Of a stretch of DNA of 64,000 bases, positions 61,137 to 64,000 are shown piece after piece; the stretch's first letter is position 1, and every line of letters starts with the position of its first letter. The translations under genes and the position numbers were made by a program. A model generated the notes under the pieces. The model did no database searches, was not told the origin of the DNA, and saw only the letters and a list, made by a program, of their open reading frames with translations. The DNA lies in NCBI GenBank assembly GCA_963575745.1, contig CAUYUJ010004292.1:1-64000 (forward strand), given 5' to 3'. This DNA comes from Prorocentrum cordatum. Lineage: Eukaryota; Sar; Dinophyceae; Prorocentrales; Prorocentraceae.

Positions 61137-61336
61137 TAGGGGAACAAAAAGTCACATAAACATAAAAACTCGGAGGTCCGCGCGGATTTCTCGGGTCGGC
61201 GCTGGACCCCCCTCCCTGGCGCGCTCCGCGCGCCAGGGGCGGCGCCGGAGGCGCCGCCGGGGGGCCCCAGCGCCGATCCGAGAAATCTGCGCGGACCTCC
61301 GAGTTCTTATGTTTATATGACTTTTTGTTCCCCTAG
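61137..61336. mobile_element. Foldback element, GATCGGCGCTGG family, copy 2 (near-perfect hairpin)
   Basis: Arms of about 65 bp: GGGGAACAAAAAGTCACATA at the left pairs with TATGACTTTTTGTTCCCC at the right, and CGGAGGTCCGCGCGGATTTC with its complement. A GC-rich middle of about 65 bp (GGCGCCGGAGGCGCC) contains further palindromes. Only a few mismatches, so it is young compared with 41671-41866. Confidence 0.88.
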
Positions 61337-61504
61337 AAGTGACGAAGACGGCAGTCGCGGGAACCCCAACTCCGCCAACGCAGCGACGCCGGCACCGACG
61401 GTGGATGAGGATGGTTACCAGTTGCGTATGGTAGGGAGCATGGAGATGAGGAGCCAGCATGTCGTGACGGCCGCCGGTGTGTAGAGAGCGACTCGAGGAC
61501 GAAG

Positions 61505-61731
61505 CTGCTCATGATGGTGGTGATGATGATGCTGATTATGATGATGATGGTGATGACGAGGCTGCTGCTGATGATGACGATGACGATGATGACAATGATA
61601 CTGATACTGATGATGATAATGATGATGCTGCTGATGCTGATGATGGTGATGATGATGCTGATGATGATGCTGATGATGATGAGGATGAGGATGAGGATGA
61701 TGATGATGAGGATGATGAGGATGAGGATGAA

Positions 61732-61796
<65 letters not shown>

Positions 61797-61798
61797 GT

Positions 61799-61837
<39 letters not shown>

Positions 61838-62220
61838 CTGATGCTGATGCTGATGCTGATGATGATGATGATGATGATGACGATGATGAGGATGATGAGT
61901 TGGAAGAGGATGAGGAGGAGGACGAGGAGGAGGAGGAGGACAATCACCAGGCCACCAGAGAAAAGCAAGAGGAGGAGGAGGAGGAGGCGGAGGAGGATGA
62001 TGAGGAGGAGGAGGAGGACGAGGTCGAGGACGAGGACGATGAAGAGGAGGATGAGGAGGAGGACGAGGAGGAGGAGGAGGAGGCGGAGGACGTGGCCGCG
62101 GAGGGGGAGGAGGAGGAGGAGGAGGTGGAGGAGGAGGAGGAGGAGGAGGAGGAGAGATGGACGAGGAGGAGGACAAGGAGGAGGACGAGGAGGAGGGCGA
62201 GGAGGAGGAGGAAGCAGTAG
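61505..62220. repeat. (GAT)n then (GGA)n tract
   Basis: GAT repeats to about 61900, then GGA/GAG repeats. The acidic frame (Asp then Glu runs) over the whole tract is a repeat product, not a gene. Confidence 0.93.
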
Positions 62221-62709
62221 CTCCTGGGAGGTCTTCAAAGGGTCCCTCCGGAAGTCCTTTGAGGCCTCCCGAGGCATCACAAGATTTGTAAAAAGGGCCA
62301 AACCAGTTTAATCAGTTTTCGTGTTGTCGCAGCGCTGGCGGACGCTCAGCCCAGTCGGAGCAGAAGATCTGGAAGCATAGTCGCGAATAGTGCACGAAAG
62401 GCGCGAGTTGTCCCGTTTAGGCCCGCCAGTTCTCCCAGGCTGGCTCAGCCAGAAAATGGGAGAGTCCATGTACGTATGTATATATATATATAAAAATAAA
62501 TGAATAAATAAATCAATCCATTTCTTGTTCGACCCGTGCATGTTGAGGGGGGGGGGCATCCGAGAGAAATGAAAGCCGCATGGGCCAGTATATATTTTGT
62601 CCCAAGAAAGTTGGCCCCAGTGCCCACAGCCGGAGGAGTACCAGAGTCAGCCCAAGATGCACCAACGACGCTGCAATGCACCAGCCCCTCTCAAGCCCCC
62701 TCCTTGTGT
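62221..62709. other. No gene seen
   Basis: Ordinary sequence with a short (TA)n at 62478-62490. Confidence 0.4.
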
Positions 62710-62871
62710 TAAGTCGGGCCTGTCCATCTACAAGAGGAATATTGAAACATAGTTGAAAAACAAATAGTCAGGGGACTATTTTATTAACACGTTTTACCAT
62801 TTAGGGGTATTTGTTGACTACTTTTAATGTTTCGTCGGAAATCGGCCAATAGGGGGACAGCCCCAACTTAA
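62710..62871. mobile_element. TIR element, family 2, copy 2
   Basis: Ends TAAGTCGGGCCTGTCC and GGGGGACAGCCCCAACTTA are inverted repeats, diverged from copy 1 at 44680-44866. The interior is AT-rich. No clear target duplication. Confidence 0.7.
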
Positions 62872-62902
62872 TGCTAGCTCGTGGCCAGACGCGCGCAGAA
62901 GT

Positions 62903-63071
62903 ACACGTTGTTCATTTCTATGTATTCAAGAGTTCTTTGATTTTTTGGGGGGCCAAGATCCTGTCATGTCTACTTGTTCTGTCCTGGGCCTCTTCCTGGC
63001 CACCAGGGGGCCAGGAACAGTTAGGAACGAGCACACTTCGAAGTGGGCACGATCAGACATGAACGACGTGT
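62903..63071. mobile_element. TIR element, family 1, copy 3 (169 bp)
   Basis: Starts ACACGTTGTTCATTTCTA and ends AACGACGTGT; the core has TTTTTTGGGGGGCCAAGATC and GGCCACCAGGGGGCCAGGAA. Same orientation as copy 2 at 45392-45558. Confidence 0.78.
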
Positions 63072-63769
63072 CTGTATGACCGTGCCTTCCAGCGATGTGC
63101 CTGACAAGGTCCCCGCCTTGAGACAGAGGACCGGCCCGCGTCTGCACCTCTCGCGTGGCCTCTCCTCCCCCCCCGCCCTCCGCGCCCGCCTCTTCGGTCC
63201 TCTCCTCGCTCTTGCACGCTGGCCCATTCGCCTCTCGGCGCCCCCGTTTGGCTCCAGCGCTGGCGCAGCCAGCTCTGCCTCGCCGCCGAAGGAAACGGGG
63301 TGCATCCCGTTCACGAATTGCACTTCTGGCCATGAGCGCCACGGAGATCTCAAGCGAGAGACCCATTTTGAGAAGGACCGCCGTCTACCCGTGCAGCTGC
63401 ACAGTATGTGCAGGCTTCTGGTCCTCAGCCACACTCTGATAAGGAAGCGCCCATTACACCTCCTGTAACAGCCGGAAGCTTTTCAAATGAATGTGTGCGG
63501 CGCTGAGGTGGGCGCCCATGCTGAAAACGACCCGCCCTTTATTCCTGGAGCCGTTACAATATTTGAAAACGGTTCTGCGATGCGCTAGGGCGAGAACCCC
63601 ATGGGGAGCATGAATCGCCCTCCATTCTTGAAGATGCTGCGAACTTGTATACAACGAAACGGCGCAGCGCTGAAGCGAAACACACGTTTTGAAAACAATA
63701 GTTTCCACCTTGGTATTTGCCACATTGTTTGAACAGGAATAAGCCATATGCCAAGGCGAGAGTTTTGTT
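63072..63769. other. No supported gene
   Basis: GC-rich to about 63470, then mixed. Overlapping frames lack motifs. Confidence 0.4.
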
Positions 63770-64000
63770 ACCTAACAGCGAAGACTGATAGGTTTCTAGT
63801 AGTCTCAAAAGAGGTCACAGATCACTCCACAGGGGGGTCCGGGCAGGTGTTGGGAGTTGCCGGGCGGGTTGTGCCCACCTCGTTTTTCACCAACAGTCAC
63901 ACACTTCGTGCTCTTCGAGTTCCCAGAACTCCATTCCCAGGCCACATTCTGGAGGGCCGGATGCAACTGTAGGCCACTTCGTGCTCTTCCATTTCCCAGA
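63770..64000. mobile_element. Composite VNTR element, copy 5 (cut by the window edge)
   Basis: Begins ACCTAACAGCGAAGACTG and reaches the start of the 73-bp satellite (AACTGTAGGCCACTTCGTGC) before the window ends. Confidence 0.8.

Noticed and set aside
61477-62311. Highly acidic or Met-rich frames of about 250 codons
   Set aside because: Products of GAT and GGA microsatellites in different frames.
1-64000. tRNA genes
   Set aside because: Scanning for A-box and B-box words (for example GGTTCGAATCC) with plausible cloverleaf spacing found none that I could support.

Overview
This window is nuclear DNA of a dinoflagellate. Three things point there. An exact 22-nt dinoflagellate trans-spliced-leader sequence lies at 43174-43195, a eukaryotic U6 snRNA lies at 13373-13478, and short candidate GT-AG introns can be placed in the minus-strand genes. 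The DNA is GC-rich and gene-poor, crowded with microsatellites, minisatellites, foldback elements and MITE-like elements. The species cannot be fixed from this sequence alone.

Layout. 1-9.4 kb: simple repeats, then three co-oriented minus-strand protein-coding regions of unknown function (about 9331-6698, 4738-3730 and 2751-957). Candidate short introns join the first two, and a 1-nt frameshift breaks the last. 9.4-15.4 kb: a perfect palindrome, polypyrimidine tracts, a TIR element, two foldback elements, the U6 gene or retrocopy and a degenerate tandem array. 15.4-20 kb: three consecutive copies of a composite non-autonomous element with inverted ends, each carrying a 73-bp satellite and a GAGGCT minisatellite. 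A fourth copy lies at 36997-38487 and a fifth runs off the right edge. 20-22.2 kb: G-rich minisatellite, then a CAT microsatellite.

22258-32754 is the centrepiece: an apparently complete 10.5-kb tyrosine-recombinase (YR) retrotransposon inserted in the CAT microsatellite. It has split direct repeats in the order A1-ORFs-B1-A2-B2, as in the PAT/Ngaro branch of DIRS-like elements, and three tandem ORFs. ORF0 is 174 aa with a hydrophobic segment. ORF1 is 646 aa and Gag-like. ORF2 is 2507 aa with reverse transcriptase, RNase H, a DnaJ-type J domain, a long Ala/Arg/Ser-rich region and a C-terminal YR. ORF0 and ORF1 overlap as TGATG, and ORF2 starts 2 nt after the ORF1 stop. ORF1 would supply the particle protein, RT and RNase H would copy the RNA using the split repeats to complete a circular cDNA, and the YR would integrate it. 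The J domain is an unexpected extra.

32.8-64 kb: almost entirely repeats. These include a 73-bp tandem array, several TIR/foldback families with two or three copies inside this window, an element with a 24-bp target duplication, long TATG, GAC, AAC, GA and GAT microsatellites, a 225-260-bp tandem array, and the spliced-leader relic. A weak two-exon gene candidate lies at 38827-39270. Most long open frames here are by-products of GC-rich low-complexity DNA and are not annotated as genes.
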